A DNA stretch of 64,000 bases from Roseiarcus sp963823165 (GTDB lineage: Bacteria; Pseudomonadota; Alphaproteobacteria; Rhizobiales; Beijerinckiaceae), in assembly GCA_963823165.1 (NCBI GenBank), contig CAWGKV010000001.1, positions 124,001-188,000 of the forward strand, in the 5' to 3' direction. Position 1 is the first letter of the stretch; each line of letters starts with the position of its first letter. This document shows positions 43,268 to 53,041 of the stretch, one piece after another. Position numbers and translations under genes: made by a program. The notes beneath the pieces were generated by a model that was given only the letters and a program-made list of their open reading frames with translations, searched no databases and was not told the DNA's origin.

Positions 43268-44491
43268 CTAGTCGCCCGGCAGTGGACCTGGGAGTAACAA
43301 GGTTGTCGGGAATCCCGGTACAGGCAGGGTCATCCAACGTCGCGCCGGCCCACGACCCAACTGCTGAACCTTGCCTGCCGCCGCGAGCGAATCGAGCGCC
43401 CGCTGCACGGTGCGCGGGCTGGCGCCGAGCGCAATCGCCAGAGCCGAGCTCGACCACGCCTCGCCGTCGGCCAGGAAGGCGAGCACCTCCGCGTTCGCCT
43501 CCTCGACCGGCGGCGCCAGCACGACGACCTCGCGAGCGTGGCGCGGCGCAAGCGCAAAGCCCGCCTTCGTCGCGCTGACGTCGGCCAAGGTCCAAAGCTC
43601 CGCCCTGAAGCCGCGCGATTTCGACCCGCAACCGTGCGCGATGCGAATTCGTCGGCCTGCTTCGCCCGGAACGCGCGCGCGAGGAGCGCGCTCCTGGGCG
43701 CGTCTCCGGGCCACGCCTCGCCGAGCGCGCGAGCGAGCGCGAACAATACCGGGCGCGTCGCGAGCGAGACCGCTGCGCCCGCGTACCGCACGACATGACG
43801 ACACGCGTCCACGACGAGCGCTCCGGACGCCAGGAGCGTTTCGACCTCATCGAGCCGGAGCAGCCGCTCCTCGCCACGCGCAATCAGACGCGCGGCAGGC
43901 GCGTCCAGCACGTGGGACGCGCTTTCGACCTCCGCCGTCAGCGCCGGGATGTCCGCTTCGCGCGCCGCCCGTTCGGCCCGAGCCAGCGCAGCGCGCGCCG
44001 CTTTTGTCCTCAGCCGCCGCATGGCAATTCCCGCAACGACGAGCTCGTGGGCGGCCCTGGAGGCGGATGGAAGCTGGTTGGGGTCGATCTCGACCAGCGC
44101 GCGCTCGGCCTCGTCCAGGCGGCCGATCAGGAGCAGGCGCCGAAGCTCGAGGTTCCGCGCGTGCCAGGCGTTCGCGAAATCGCCGTGCGCTTCGAGGGTC
44201 GCCCGCGCTGCGTCGAGCGCCTTCGAAGCCCAGCCGAGGTCGCGCGAGACGAAAGCGATCTCCGCCTCGGCGACGACGCACCTCGCGCGGGCCACGGCTT
44301 CTTTGGGACCGAAGGCGCGCGCAGCGTTGCGCAACAAAGCCTTCGCCCGAACGAGATCGCCGAGCTGCGCCATCGCGATGCCTCGAAGCGCGAGCGCAGG
44401 AGCGTCGCCCGCGCAGTGCGACCCGCTTCAATGCGCCGAGAGGATCGCCGGCTGAGAGCGCGCGCGCAGCGGCGATGATCAGCGAGTCCAT
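43268..44491 (-). pseudogene. Helix-turn-helix regulator with repeat-like N-terminus, three apparent +1 frameshifts
   Basis: Reading begins MDSLIIAAARALSAGDPLGALKRVALR, moves one frame to GDAPALALRGIAMAQLGDLVRAKALLRNAARAFG and on to FRAKQADE, shifts again to HRARLRVEIARL, and a third time to AELWTLADVSATKAGFALAPRHA ... SSSALAIALGASPRTVQRALDSLAAAGKV. Extra bases lie near 44409, at 43645-43650 (forming GAATTC) and near 43606. The last segment is a helix-turn-helix. Repaired, it matches the about 400-residue HTH proteins often found beside DUF899 or propeller genes in rhizobia. Function unknown. Confidence 0.75.
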
Positions 44492-44661
44492 CTGAATCCC
44501 GTCACATTTGTCACTCCCGCCGTTCAATGTCCGGCGGCAAACTCACCCACGACCACAGAGAGCGATCGGCAGCGAAGGGTTGGCGTATCGCTCCAATGCG
44601 GAGGCTTATGATGACCACGATTAAATCACCGGAGAACGGCCGGAAAGAAGGACAGCAGGCC

Positions 44662-45393
44662 ATGAACACGCCGCCGGTCGTGTCGCGGCAAGAGTGGGAG
44701 GCCGCGCACGCGCGGCTTCTCGTCAAGGAGAAGGCCCTGACCCGCGCCCGTGACGCGCTGGCCGCCGAGCGACGGCGGATGCCATGGCTCGCCGTGGAAA
44801 AGGCCTATGTGTTCGACGGGCCGGAGGGCAAGACGAGCCTCATCGACCTGTTCGACGGACGCCATCAGCTGATCGTCTACCGCGCCTTTTTCGAGCCCGG
44901 CGTGCACGGCTGGCCGGAGCATGCCTGCATCGGCTGTTCCCTCGGGGCCGACCAGATCGCCCACCTCGCCCACCTGTACGCGCGCGACACGACCCTCGTG
45001 TACGCCTCGCGCGCGCCGCAGGCCGATATCGCCCGCCTGAAGGCGCGGATGGGCTGGACAATCCCGTGGTACACCATCACCGACAGCTTCGACGCGGACT
45101 TCGGCGTGGACGAGTGGCACGGCCACAACGCGTTCATCCGCGACGGCGAGCGCGTGTTCCGCACCTACTTCATCAACGGCCGCGGCGACGAGGCGATGGG
45201 AACCACCTGGAGCTACCTCGACATGACGGCGCTCGGGCGTCAGGAGATGTGGGAAGACTCGCCGCCGGGCTATCCCCAGAGCCGGCCATATAAGTGGTGG
45301 AACTGGCACGACAGTTACGTCCCCGGCGCGGCGCCCGATCCGAAATGGATCGAGGTGTCGGACGCCGGAGAGGCGGCCTTTCGGAAATCGTGA
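44662..45393 (+). CDS. DUF899 family thioredoxin-like protein
   Basis: 243 residues from the ATG at 44662. VSRQEWEAAHARLLVKEKALTRARDALAAERRRMPW is the DUF899 start; EPGVHGWPEHACIGCSLGADQI carries a CxGC-type pair in a thioredoxin-like fold, and WSYLDMTALGRQEMWEDSPPGYPQ is the conserved C-terminal block. An alternative ATG at 44611 has the better-spaced GGAGG and would add 17 residues. Biochemical function is not known; a thiol-redox role is suggested by the fold. Divergent from the helix-turn-helix gene. Confidence 0.85.
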   Translation: MNTPPVVSRQEWEAAHARLLVKEKALTRARDALAAERRRMPWLAVEKAYVFDGPEGKTSLIDLFDGRHQLIVYRAFFEPGVHGWPEHACIGCSLGADQIAHLAHLYARDTTLVYASRAPQADIARLKARMGWTIPWYTITDSFDADFGVDEWHGHNAFIRDGERVFRTYFINGRGDEAMGTTWSYLDMTALGRQEMWEDSPPGYPQSRPYKWWNWHDSYVPGAAPDPKWIEVSDAGEAAFRKS

Positions 45394-45521
45394 GGCCAGT
45401 GTTTAAGCAACAGAACGATGAAACACATCATCCGAGATGAACTTTGATTTCCAACCCATCCCTCTTGCTTCACCCTGGAGCCGGCCAGCGTCGTGGTTGG
45501 CCTAAACCAAGCGCGGACCGC

Positions 45522-45755
45522 ATGCTGGCCCTCGCGGCCGCGCCGACCTTCGCAATCATGGCGCTCCTTACGGGGATCCAGGACCTCGGCATGCCGGGCA
45601 TGCTGTGCTCGGCCAGCCAAGCGTCGCCCTTGACTGGAATGGTCCCGATGTACTTGCTGATGAGCGCCTTCCATTCGGCGCCATGGCTGAGGCTGATGGC
45701 CGACTGGCGAAAGGGCGGCGCCCTACGAACGGAAACGAGCCGCCAGCGCCCATGA
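45522..45755 (+). CDS. Small conserved membrane protein, unknown function
   Basis: 77 residues. MLALAAAPTFAIMALLTGIQD and TGMVPMYLLMSAFHSAPWLRLM are two membrane segments around a loop with MPGMLCSASQASP. I recall similar short hypothetical proteins in rhizobia, but know no role. It overlaps the start of the following GH31 gene by four bases, and its own ribosome site is weak, so its start is uncertain. Confidence 0.55.
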   Translation: MLALAAAPTFAIMALLTGIQDLGMPGMLCSASQASPLTGMVPMYLLMSAFHSAPWLRLMADWRKGGALRTETSRQRP

Positions 45756-48136
45756 GACCGCTCCGCCGCGCAAGTTTGGTCGAGGAAACCGAACGCGGGT
45801 TGCGGCTGGAATGCGACGACGGCGCATCATGCCGCATCTCATTCCTGCTGCCCGATCTGGCGCGCGTTCTTTACTTACGCAACGGGGGGCCGGTCGCCCG
45901 GCGCACCTGGATGGTTCCAGCCCACGGCGCCGCCGACACGCCCTGGGAAGGCCGCGATCGTCTCGACGAAAGCAGCTGGCCGAACTGCGAACTCAGTCGA
46001 ACCACCGCCGGCGGCGAGGTTGTCTGCACGACCGAAGCCGTCCGCCTGACGATCAATCTGGCGCCGTTCGCTCTCACGTGGGCGCTGCCCGACGGCAGGA
46101 TCTTCGCGCGCGAGCGCGAGAAGCATGCCACCGCCTTTGGAAGATCGGGGATGCGGCACGCCTTCGCGAGGGGAGAGGGCGACCGCTTCTACGGCCTCGG
46201 CGACAAGACCGGCAGGCTCGACTTACACGGACGCCGGCTGCGCACGGCGATGATGGACAGCCTCGGGTTCGACCCTGAGCGCGGCGATCCGCTCTACAAG
46301 CATTGGCCCTTCCTGATCGCCAGGGACGGTGAAACCGGCCTCGCCAGCGGGATCTTCTACGACAACATGGCGGCCGCGACATTCGATCTCGGCTGCGAGC
46401 ACGACAATTATTACGGCCCCTATCGGAGCTACGAGGCGCCGGGCGGCGATCTCGACTATTATGTCTTCCCCGGGCCCGAGATCGCCGACGTCACCCGGAA
46501 ATTCCTCGCGCTCACAGGCCGCCCTGCGCTGCCGCCGCGGTGGAGCCTGGGCTTTGCGCAGACGGCGATGGCGCTCGCCGACAGCGACGACGCTCAAGCG
46601 CAGATGGAAGCGTTCATCGCCAGGTGCGCCGCCGAAAACATCCCGATTAGCGCGTTCCATTTCGGCTCCGGTTATACCTCGATCGGACGCCGGCGCTACG
46701 TCTTCACTTGGAATTCTGACAAATATCCCGACCCGAAAGCGCTGCTTCAGAAGTTTCATGCAGCCGGCATGCGCGTGGTCGCCAATCTCAAACCCTGCCT
46801 TCTCGACGATCATCCACGCTACGACGAGGCGAGATCGGCCGGCGCCTTCATTGTCGGACAGGACGGCGAGCCCGCGGTTTCGCAGTTCTGGGACGGCGAG
46901 GGCGCGCATATCGACTTCACCAGCCGGGCCGGCGTCGAATGGTGGCGGCGAGGCTTGCGGGAACATGTGCTCGAGGTTGGGGTGGACGCCGCCTGGAACG
47001 ACAACAACGAATTCGGGTTCTCGAACGAGGACGCCGTTTGCGCGGGCTTCGGAGGGCCCATGCCGCTCGATCTCGCGCGGCCTCTCCAGGCGCTCCTGAT
47101 GACGCGCGCCTCCCTCGACGAGCAGCGGCGTCACGCTCCGCACGAGCGACAGTTCAGCGTCACCCGTTCGGGCTGTCCCGGCGTTCAGCGTTACGCGCAA
47201 TCATGGAGCGGCGATAACCACACGAGCTGGCGCTCGCTGAAGTGGAATTTGCGCACCGGCCTGCAGATGTCGATGTCCGGCATGTTCAACATCGGGCACG
47301 ACGTCGGCGGCTTTTCCGGGCCCATACCCGACGCGGAGCTTCTCGTGCGTTGGACCCAGGCAGGGTTGCTGCATCCGCGCTTCATCATGAATTCCTGGAA
47401 GCCGGATAGAGTCTTCACCTCGCCGTGGCTCCATCCCGAGGCGACGCCGGCGATTCGCAAGGCGATCCGTCTGCGCTACCGCTTGATCCCCTATCTTTAC
47501 AGCCTGATGCACGCGGCGGCCGACGGCGAGGCTTTGTTGCGTCCGACCTTCGTCGCCTTCCCGAGGGATGAGGCCTGCGCCGAGGACGGCGATGAACTGA
47601 TGCTCGGACCCTTCCTCCTCGCGGCGCCTGTCGTCGTCCCGGGCGAGCGCAACCGTCGGGTCTATCTGCCGAAGGGACCAGGCTTCTGGTTCGATTTCTG
47701 GACTGAAGAGGCCCTTGCTGCCGGCGCGGTGACGGCGCTGGCGGCGCCGCTCGACCGACTGCCTCTCGTCGTCCCTGAGGGAGCGATCGTGCCGATAACC
47801 GATTCCGGCGACGACTTCTCGCGCCTGCACGACGAGCCGACGCGGGCCGTGCGGATATTCCCGGGGCCGACGGAGGGAAGCAGCCGCTTCGTGCTCTTCG
47901 AGGACGACGGGATCAGCGCGTCGGGCGGCGTGACTCGGGTGACGTTCGATCTGGCGTGGACCGCCACGGACGTCGCGTTGTCCGCAAGCGGGAGCGGCGA
48001 CTATCGTCTCCCCTATCGCCGGATCAAGGTGATCCAGCGCCGGGCGGATCGCCGACCCGTTCGCCTGAACATAGCCCCAGGAGCGCCGAAGCTCATCCAA
48101 GCCAACCTTTTCGAGTCGGACCGCGAACAGGTTTGA
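45752..48136 (+). CDS. Glycoside hydrolase family 31 alpha-glucosidase-like enzyme
   Basis: 794 residues from the ATG at 45752; the frame is open to 45605 but the added part overlaps another small gene. Order: N-terminal beta-sandwich with RFYGLGDKTGRLDLHGRR (the galactose-mutarotase-like and GLGE/D region), then the catalytic barrel with the nucleophile in AAWNDNNEFGF, the acid/base in QSWSGDNHTSWRSLKWNL, and NIGHDVGGFSG. It hydrolyses alpha-glucosidic or alpha-xylosidic bonds. No signal peptide, so cytoplasmic. Confidence 0.9.
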   Translation: MRPLRRASLVEETERGLRLECDDGASCRISFLLPDLARVLYLRNGGPVARRTWMVPAHGAADTPWEGRDRLDESSWPNCELSRTTAGGEVVCTTEAVRLTINLAPFALTWALPDGRIFAREREKHATAFGRSGMRHAFARGEGDRFYGLGDKTGRLDLHGRRLRTAMMDSLGFDPERGDPLYKHWPFLIARDGETGLASGIFYDNMAAATFDLGCEHDNYYGPYRSYEAPGGDLDYYVFPGPEIADVTRKFLALTGRPALPPRWSLGFAQTAMALADSDDAQAQMEAFIARCAAENIPISAFHFGSGYTSIGRRRYVFTWNSDKYPDPKALLQKFHAAGMRVVANLKPCLLDDHPRYDEARSAGAFIVGQDGEPAVSQFWDGEGAHIDFTSRAGVEWWRRGLREHVLEVGVDAAWNDNNEFGFSNEDAVCAGFGGPMPLDLARPLQALLMTRASLDEQRRHAPHERQFSVTRSGCPGVQRYAQSWSGDNHTSWRSLKWNLRTGLQMSMSGMFNIGHDVGGFSGPIPDAELLVRWTQAGLLHPRFIMNSWKPDRVFTSPWLHPEATPAIRKAIRLRYRLIPYLYSLMHAAADGEALLRPTFVAFPRDEACAEDGDELMLGPFLLAAPVVVPGERNRRVYLPKGPGFWFDFWTEEALAAGAVTALAAPLDRLPLVVPEGAIVPITDSGDDFSRLHDEPTRAVRIFPGPTEGSSRFVLFEDDGISASGGVTRVTFDLAWTATDVALSASGSGDYRLPYRRIKVIQRRADRRPVRLNIAPGAPKLIQANLFESDREQV

Positions 48137-48181
48137 GAGCTCGACGCACTTGAAAAATTCGAACCCTCGGAGCGCGGCCCA

Positions 48182-48754
48182 TCAGGCGGCCGTTTGAATT
48201 CGTTTCGCCGCTGTCCTGGCGAAGGCCGCGCCTTCATGGTCGAGCAGCCAGCGTTTGCGCTCGATGCCGCCGCCATAGCCCGTCAGGCTCGCGTCCGCGC
48301 CGATCACCCGGTGGCAGGGAACCACGACGGCGATCGGGTTTGCGCCATTGGCGAGGCCGACGGCGCGAACGGCTTTCGGGCGTCCCAGCTCTCGAGCCAA
48401 CGCGCCGTAGCTCACCGTCGTGCCGGCCGGAATCCTGCGCAGAGCCGCCCAGACTTCCGTTTGGAAGGGGGTCCCGGCGGTCGTGACGGGAACCTTGTCG
48501 ATCGCGGTGATTTCTCCGGCGAAGTAGCCCGCCAACGCGCCCCGGACAGCCTCAGGCGCCAGTCCGCTCCCGATGACGAAGTCATGTCCGTCCTCTCCAT
48601 AATGCAATCTGAGGAGGCGCCGCATGCGCGCTTCAAAGTCGTGAAAGTCGAGCGCGCGCACCCGGCCCTCCGAATCGTGGACGAGGAGCATCGTTCCAAG
48701 CGGGGTCTCGACCCGGTCGACGAAGAGCGCTCGAGGCGATATCGGGCTGGGCAT
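48182..48754 (-). CDS. ogt: Methylated-DNA--protein-cysteine methyltransferase (Ogt/AGT type)
   Basis: 190 residues. FQTEVWAALRRIPAGTTVSYGALARELGRPKAVRAVGLANGANPIAVVVPCHRVIGADASLTGYGGG carries the helix-turn-helix and the acceptor Cys in PCHRV. It transfers methyl groups from O6-methylguanine to itself. No AdaA-type N-terminal domain, so the Ogt rather than the Ada form. Convergent with GH31. Confidence 0.94.
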   Translation of the reverse strand: MPSPISPRALFVDRVETPLGTMLLVHDSEGRVRALDFHDFEARMRRLLRLHYGEDGHDFVIGSGLAPEAVRGALAGYFAGEITAIDKVPVTTAGTPFQTEVWAALRRIPAGTTVSYGALARELGRPKAVRAVGLANGANPIAVVVPCHRVIGADASLTGYGGGIERKRWLLDHEGAAFARTAAKRIQTAA

Positions 48755-48937
48755 CGGCGATGTCCTTTGCGTTGGCGCTGGCGCACCTTTTTATTATGTT
48801 CGTGTCGAGCAGGGTCGCGCATCAATATTCTCGCCTGCGTCCTCCGCAGCAGCGCTTGCCAGGTCAAGGTCGGGCGGCTGGCCATTGGTCGCATGCCCGT
48901 GCTAGGCGACCCCCGATTTCGATTGGCGGACGCCGAC

Positions 48938-49628
48938 ATGCCGGAAGCGGAGCATCATTTCGTCAATCGCGCCGGCTGGCTGCGCGCGGCGGTGCTTGGC
49001 GCCAATGACGGGATCATCTCGACCGCGAGCTTGATCGTCGGCGTCGCCGCCGCGGCGGCCGGCCGGGGAGAAATCCTCACCGCCGCTTTCGCAGGCCTCA
49101 CCGCCGGCGCAATGTCCATGGCGGCGGGCGAATATGTTTCGGTCAGCTCCCAAGCCGAACTCGGAAGCGGCGGACCTCGCGCGGGAAAAGCGAGCGCTCG
49201 AGGAGAAGCCAAAGGCAGAGCTGCGCGAGCTGACACAGATTTACGTCGAGCGCGGCCTCGCGCCCGAACTCGCCCGCGAGGTCGCGCAGCAGTTGATGGC
49301 GAGGGACGCGCTCGGCGCCCACAAGCGCGACGAGCTCGGCTTCGCCGAAGGCGGGGAGCCCAATCCGGTTCTCGCCGCCGGCGCGTCCGCTGCGGCCTTC
49401 GCCCTCGGCGCGGCGCTGCCGGCGATCGCCGCCTTCCTCGCGCCCCGGGAGGCCGTCGTCGCCGCCGTGTCGATCGCGGCGCTGGTCTTCCTTGCGGCGC
49501 TCGGCGCGCTCGGCGCCTGGCTCGGCGGCGCGCCGGTGGTGAAGCCGACCGTCCGGGTCGCCTTTTGGGGCGCCTTCGCCATGGCCGTGACGGCGGGGAT
49601 TGGCGCGCTCGTCGGCAAGGCCGTCTAG
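48938..49628 (+). pseudogene. VIT1/CCC1 family iron/manganese transporter, apparent +1 frameshift
   Basis: Start MPEAEHHFVNRAGWLRAAVLGANDGIISTASLIVGVAAA is the first membrane part, continuing to MSMAAGEYVSVSSQA. The family then reads D.EAADLARE; here SEAADLAREKRALEEKPKAELRELTQIYVERGL follows one frame over, so one extra base lies near 49158. The rest (LAPELAREVAQQLMARDALGAHKRDELG and three more helices) is complete. Repaired length about 229 residues, the family norm. It would export or store divalent metal. Confidence 0.85.
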
Positions 49629-49748
49629 GGCCCGCCTCGCTTCGGGTCCGGCATCGGTCAAGCCGCAAGGCCGTCTTCCCGCCCCGCACGGGGAACCCTA
49701 TAGTCCACGCGACGTTCAGCCGCAGCCGAAACCTCCCCCGGAGTTCCG

Positions 49749-51002
49749 ATGACCACGCATCCACGCAATCTCCCCTCGATCGACCCGGCCAAACTCGACC
49801 GGCTCGCCGAGACGGCGGTCAACGTCGGTTTGCGGCTCGAGGAGGGCCAGGATCTCTTCCTCACCGCGCCGGCAGCGGCGCTGCCATTGGTCCGCCGGAT
49901 CGCCGAAGCGGCCTACAAGGCCGGCGCGGGTCTCGTGACGCCGATCCTTTCCGACGAGGAGCTGACGCTCGCCCGCTTCCGCTTCGCGCCCGAGGGAAGC
50001 TTCGACCGCGCGCCCGGCTGGCTCTACGAGGGCGTCGCCAAAGCCTTCGCCGGCAATACGGCGCGGCTCGCCATCGTCGGGGAGGACCCGATGCTGCTCG
50101 CGGGCGAAGATTCTGCCAAGGTCGCGCGCGCCAACAAGGCCAACTCCATCGCCTATCAGCCTGCTTTGGAAAAAATCGCCGGCTTCGACATCAACTGGAA
50201 CATCGTCGCCTATCCAACCCTCTCCTGGGCGAAGCGGGTCTTTCCCGGCGAGGAGGACGACGTCGCCGTCGGCAGGCTGGCGGAGACGATTTTTTCCGCC
50301 TCTCGGGTCGACAACGATGATCCGATCGCCGCCTGGAGCGCGCACAACGCAGTCCTGCGGCGGCGGACGGAATGGTTGAACGCGAAGCGGTTTCACAGCC
50401 TGCATTATTCCGGGCCGGCCACGAACCTGACCATCGGCCTCGCCGACGGCCACGCCTGGGAGGGCGGCGCCGCGACGGCGAAGAACGGCGTGACCTGCAA
50501 TCCGAATATTCCGACCGAGGAAGTGTTCACGACGCCGCACGCGCGCCGGGTCGAAGGCCATGTCGTCAGCACGAAACCTCTCTCCTATCAGGGCTCGCTG
50601 ATCGACGGCATTGCGGTTCGGTTCGAGGCGGGGCGGATCGTCGAGGCGAAGGCGGCGCGAGGCGAGGAGGTCCTGAAAAAGGTGCTCGACACCGACGACG
50701 GCGCGCGCCGGCTCGGCGAGGTCGCGCTCGTGCCGCACTCCTCGCCGATCTCGCAGAGCGGCCTCATGTTCTTCAACACGCTGTTCGACGAAAACGCCGC
50801 CTGCCACATCGCGATCGGTCAGTGTTATTCCAAATGCTTTATCGATGGCGAGACGCTGACCCCGGAGGACATCGCGGCGCGGGGCGGCAACAAGAGCATG
50901 ATTCACATCGACTGGATGATCGGCTCGGATAAGATCGACATCGACGGCCTCGACGCCGACGGCGGCCGCACCCCGGTCATGCGCAAGGGCGAATGGGCTT
51001 GA
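49749..51002 (+). CDS. M29 family aminopeptidase
   Basis: 417 residues. LAETAVNVGLRLEEGQDLFLTAP opens the family; metal-site and conserved blocks are GVTCNPNIPTEEVFTTPHARRVEGHVVSTKPLSYQG, LGEVALVPHSSPISQSGLMFFNTLFDENAACHIAIGQCYSKCF and MIHIDWMIGS. These are PepS/AmpS-type leucyl aminopeptidases with two metal ions in the cytoplasm. A short gap (76 bp) separates it from the FAH gene. Confidence 0.94.
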   Translation: MTTHPRNLPSIDPAKLDRLAETAVNVGLRLEEGQDLFLTAPAAALPLVRRIAEAAYKAGAGLVTPILSDEELTLARFRFAPEGSFDRAPGWLYEGVAKAFAGNTARLAIVGEDPMLLAGEDSAKVARANKANSIAYQPALEKIAGFDINWNIVAYPTLSWAKRVFPGEEDDVAVGRLAETIFSASRVDNDDPIAAWSAHNAVLRRRTEWLNAKRFHSLHYSGPATNLTIGLADGHAWEGGAATAKNGVTCNPNIPTEEVFTTPHARRVEGHVVSTKPLSYQGSLIDGIAVRFEAGRIVEAKAARGEEVLKKVLDTDDGARRLGEVALVPHSSPISQSGLMFFNTLFDENAACHIAIGQCYSKCFIDGETLTPEDIAARGGNKSMIHIDWMIGSDKIDIDGLDADGGRTPVMRKGEWA

Positions 51003-51078
51003 GGGCCTTGGGCGGTCGCCTGGGGTCTCGTCGAAACCGCCCCGTTGCCTCTGAGCAGCGCATGAGGAGATCGTCTTG

Positions 51079-51795
51079 ATGCCTGAATTCGTCTTCGCCC
51101 CTCCGCCGGTGCCTTCCGTGGGGATCGCCGGCGAAGCCCATCGCTTCCCGGTCCGCCGGATCTTTTGCGTCGGCCGCAACTATGCCGCTCACGCGCGAGA
51201 AATGGGCCGCGACCCCGATCGCGAGGCGCCGTTCTTCTTCACCAAACCGGCCGATGCGGTGGTCGACAGCGGCGCGGTCATTCCGTACCCGCCCCAGACC
51301 AACAATCTCCATTACGAGATCGAGCTCGTCGTCGCCATTGGTCCGGGCGGAGCGGACATTCCTCGGGAAAGAGCGCTCGACCATGTATGGGGATACGGTG
51401 TCGGCGTCGATTTGACCCGGCGCGATTTGCAGATCGCTGCGCGTGACATGGGCCGCCCCTGGGACTGGGGAAAGGCCTTCGATCTCTCCGCGCCGTGCGC
51501 GCCCCTGCAGCGCGCCTCGTCGGTCGGGCATCCGAGCGCCGGGCGGATCTGGCTCGCGGTCAATGGCGTCGTGAAGCAGGACGCCGATCTCACCGAGATG
51601 ATCTGGCCGGTCCCCGACGTGATCGCTCTGCTGTCGCAATCGATGGCGCTGCAGGCCGGCGACCTGATCATGACGGGCACTCCCGCCGGAGTGGGCGCGA
51701 TCGTTCCCGGCGACGTCGTGACCGGAGGGATCGACGGACTCGGCGACATCGCGATCACCATCGGAAAGCGCGCGTCCGAGCAGACTCGCCCTTGA
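51079..51795 (+). CDS. Fumarylacetoacetate hydrolase family protein (fumarylpyruvate hydrolase-like)
   Basis: 238 residues from the ATG at 51079 with GAGGAGA upstream; a TTG directly before it is in frame. RRIFCVGRNYAAHAREMG and PFFFTKPADAVVDSG followed by LHYEIELVVAIG (the metal ligands E and E) and GYGVGVDLTRRDLQ then MTGTPAGVGAI. This matches the NagK/YcgM type that hydrolyses fumarylpyruvate or oxidised acylpyruvates, the last step of gentisate degradation. Confidence 0.92.
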   Translation: MPEFVFAPPPVPSVGIAGEAHRFPVRRIFCVGRNYAAHAREMGRDPDREAPFFFTKPADAVVDSGAVIPYPPQTNNLHYEIELVVAIGPGGADIPRERALDHVWGYGVGVDLTRRDLQIAARDMGRPWDWGKAFDLSAPCAPLQRASSVGHPSAGRIWLAVNGVVKQDADLTEMIWPVPDVIALLSQSMALQAGDLIMTGTPAGVGAIVPGDVVTGGIDGLGDIAITIGKRASEQTRP

Positions 51796-52053
51796 TCGGC
51801 GATGCGCCCTGGCTGATCAGCGGGCTGAGCGTCCCATTGGTCATCGTTCCGAGAGCCGCAACCTCCTTCTCGACGTCGCGCGTCCCGACGCTGGACGCGC
51901 CAGGATCGCCTCTATCCGGCCCTTACATTTGACGAGCGACTGAGGCGGCCGGGCGACGCGTGAGAGGGGAAAGAAAGCAGAGAGCAGGGCAGGCGCTCGG
52001 TCAATTGAACGAGGTAGCGCCCAACGATCAACGGCTCCTCAACGACTGTCCCG
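51796..52053. other. Gene-free gap before the arsR-type operon
   Basis: No credible reading frame and no repeat seen. It ends in a good promoter directed at the following regulator gene. Confidence 0.4.
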
Positions 52054-52082
52054 TTGACCGACATATATCCGTGTGGTTATAA
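52054..52082 (+). promoter_or_regulatory. Sigma-70-type promoter of the ArsR-SRPBCC operon
   Basis: TTGACC at 52054-52059, a 17-base spacer, and TTATAA at 52077-52082; the regulator starts 24 bases later. The AT-rich block ACATATAT in the spacer and TATAAGTATCAATA after it are a likely place for autorepression by the ArsR protein. Confidence 0.65.
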
Positions 52083-52106
52083 GTATCAATAACTGGCAGG
52101 TTATCG

Positions 52107-52436
52107 GTGGCGACGGCAGAATCTCACGATGTCCTCTTCAGAACGCTCGCCGATCCAACTCGGCGCGCTCTCTTCGAACGCTTGTGCCGCGAGGGAGAGC
52201 AGACAGTGGGGGCGCTGACGACCCAGGCCGGCATTTCCCAACCGGCTGTGTCAAAACATCTCCGAGTCCTGAAGCAAGCGGGGCTCGCGCGCGACCGCCA
52301 CGAAGGTCGCCAGACGCACTACAGCGCCCAGGTCCGCGCGCTTGCCCCGCTGATCGACTGGACGAGCCAGATGGCCGGCTTCTGGCAGAACAAATTCGAC
52401 CGCCTCGACGACCTTTTGAAAAGGATGGACCAATGA
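52107..52436 (+). CDS. ArsR family (HTH_20/SRPBCC-associated) transcriptional regulator
   Basis: 109 residues from a GTG at 52107. LFRTLADPTRRALFERLCREGEQTVGALTTQAGISQPAVSKHLRVLKQAGLARDRHEGRQTHYSAQ is a complete winged-helix ArsR domain. No metal-binding Cys cluster is present, as in the subgroup paired with SRPBCC proteins. Its stop overlaps the SRPBCC start by four bases. Confidence 0.93.
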   Translation: MATAESHDVLFRTLADPTRRALFERLCREGEQTVGALTTQAGISQPAVSKHLRVLKQAGLARDRHEGRQTHYSAQVRALAPLIDWTSQMAGFWQNKFDRLDDLLKRMDQ

Positions 52437-52843
52437 CCGGTTCTGCGGCCGAGACACTCTCCGTCGTTGTCGAACGGGAGGTCGCTTATCCGCCGGAAAA
52501 GATCTGGCGCGCACTCACTCAGCCACACCTGATCCAGGAATGGCTGATGGAGAACGATTTCAAGCCGGTTGTGGACCATCGATTCAGTCTTCGCGCAGAC
52601 TGGGGCGCTGTCGACTGTCGGGTCCTGACAGTCGAGCCGAACAGAAGCCTGTCTTACACGTGGGCGGCCTATGGTCTCGAGAGCATCGTAACCTGGACTC
52701 TCACGCCTACGAACGCCGGGACAAGGCTGCGAATGGAACAGTCGGGGTTCCGGCCGGACCAGCAGCAGGCGTACCAGGGCGCCAAGGGCGGGTGGCAGCG
52801 GTTCTTTGCGGCTTTGGAGCAGGTTCTGGCGCGCGTGGATTAA
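52433..52843 (+). CDS. SRPBCC/AHSA1 domain protein
   Basis: 136 residues. VEREVAYPPEKIWRALTQPHLIQEWLMENDFKPVVDHRFSLRAD is the Bet v1-like START/AHSA1 fold start; TWTLTPTNAGTRLRMEQSGF and GAKGGWQRFFAALEQVLA close it. AHSA1-like proteins bind hydrophobic ligands. Pairs with the ArsR gene in a common two-gene operon of unknown ligand. Confidence 0.9.
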   Translation: MTGSAAETLSVVVEREVAYPPEKIWRALTQPHLIQEWLMENDFKPVVDHRFSLRADWGAVDCRVLTVEPNRSLSYTWAAYGLESIVTWTLTPTNAGTRLRMEQSGFRPDQQQAYQGAKGGWQRFFAALEQVLARVD

Positions 52844-53041
52844 TCCTTGGGGTTTACCGCCGACCGCACCAGCATCGCCCAAGGCCCGACGCGCTCGAGG
52901 AGCGAAGTCTTGTCGGTCCGCGGCTTCATCGCCAGGGCGGACGACAATTTTGGCTTCCCTGTTCTCCTGCTCGTTGAACGCGCCCGAAACGGCGCGGGCC
53001 GACCGGTCCGCCGCAGCGGTCTCGATTTCGCGTTCGGCGCC

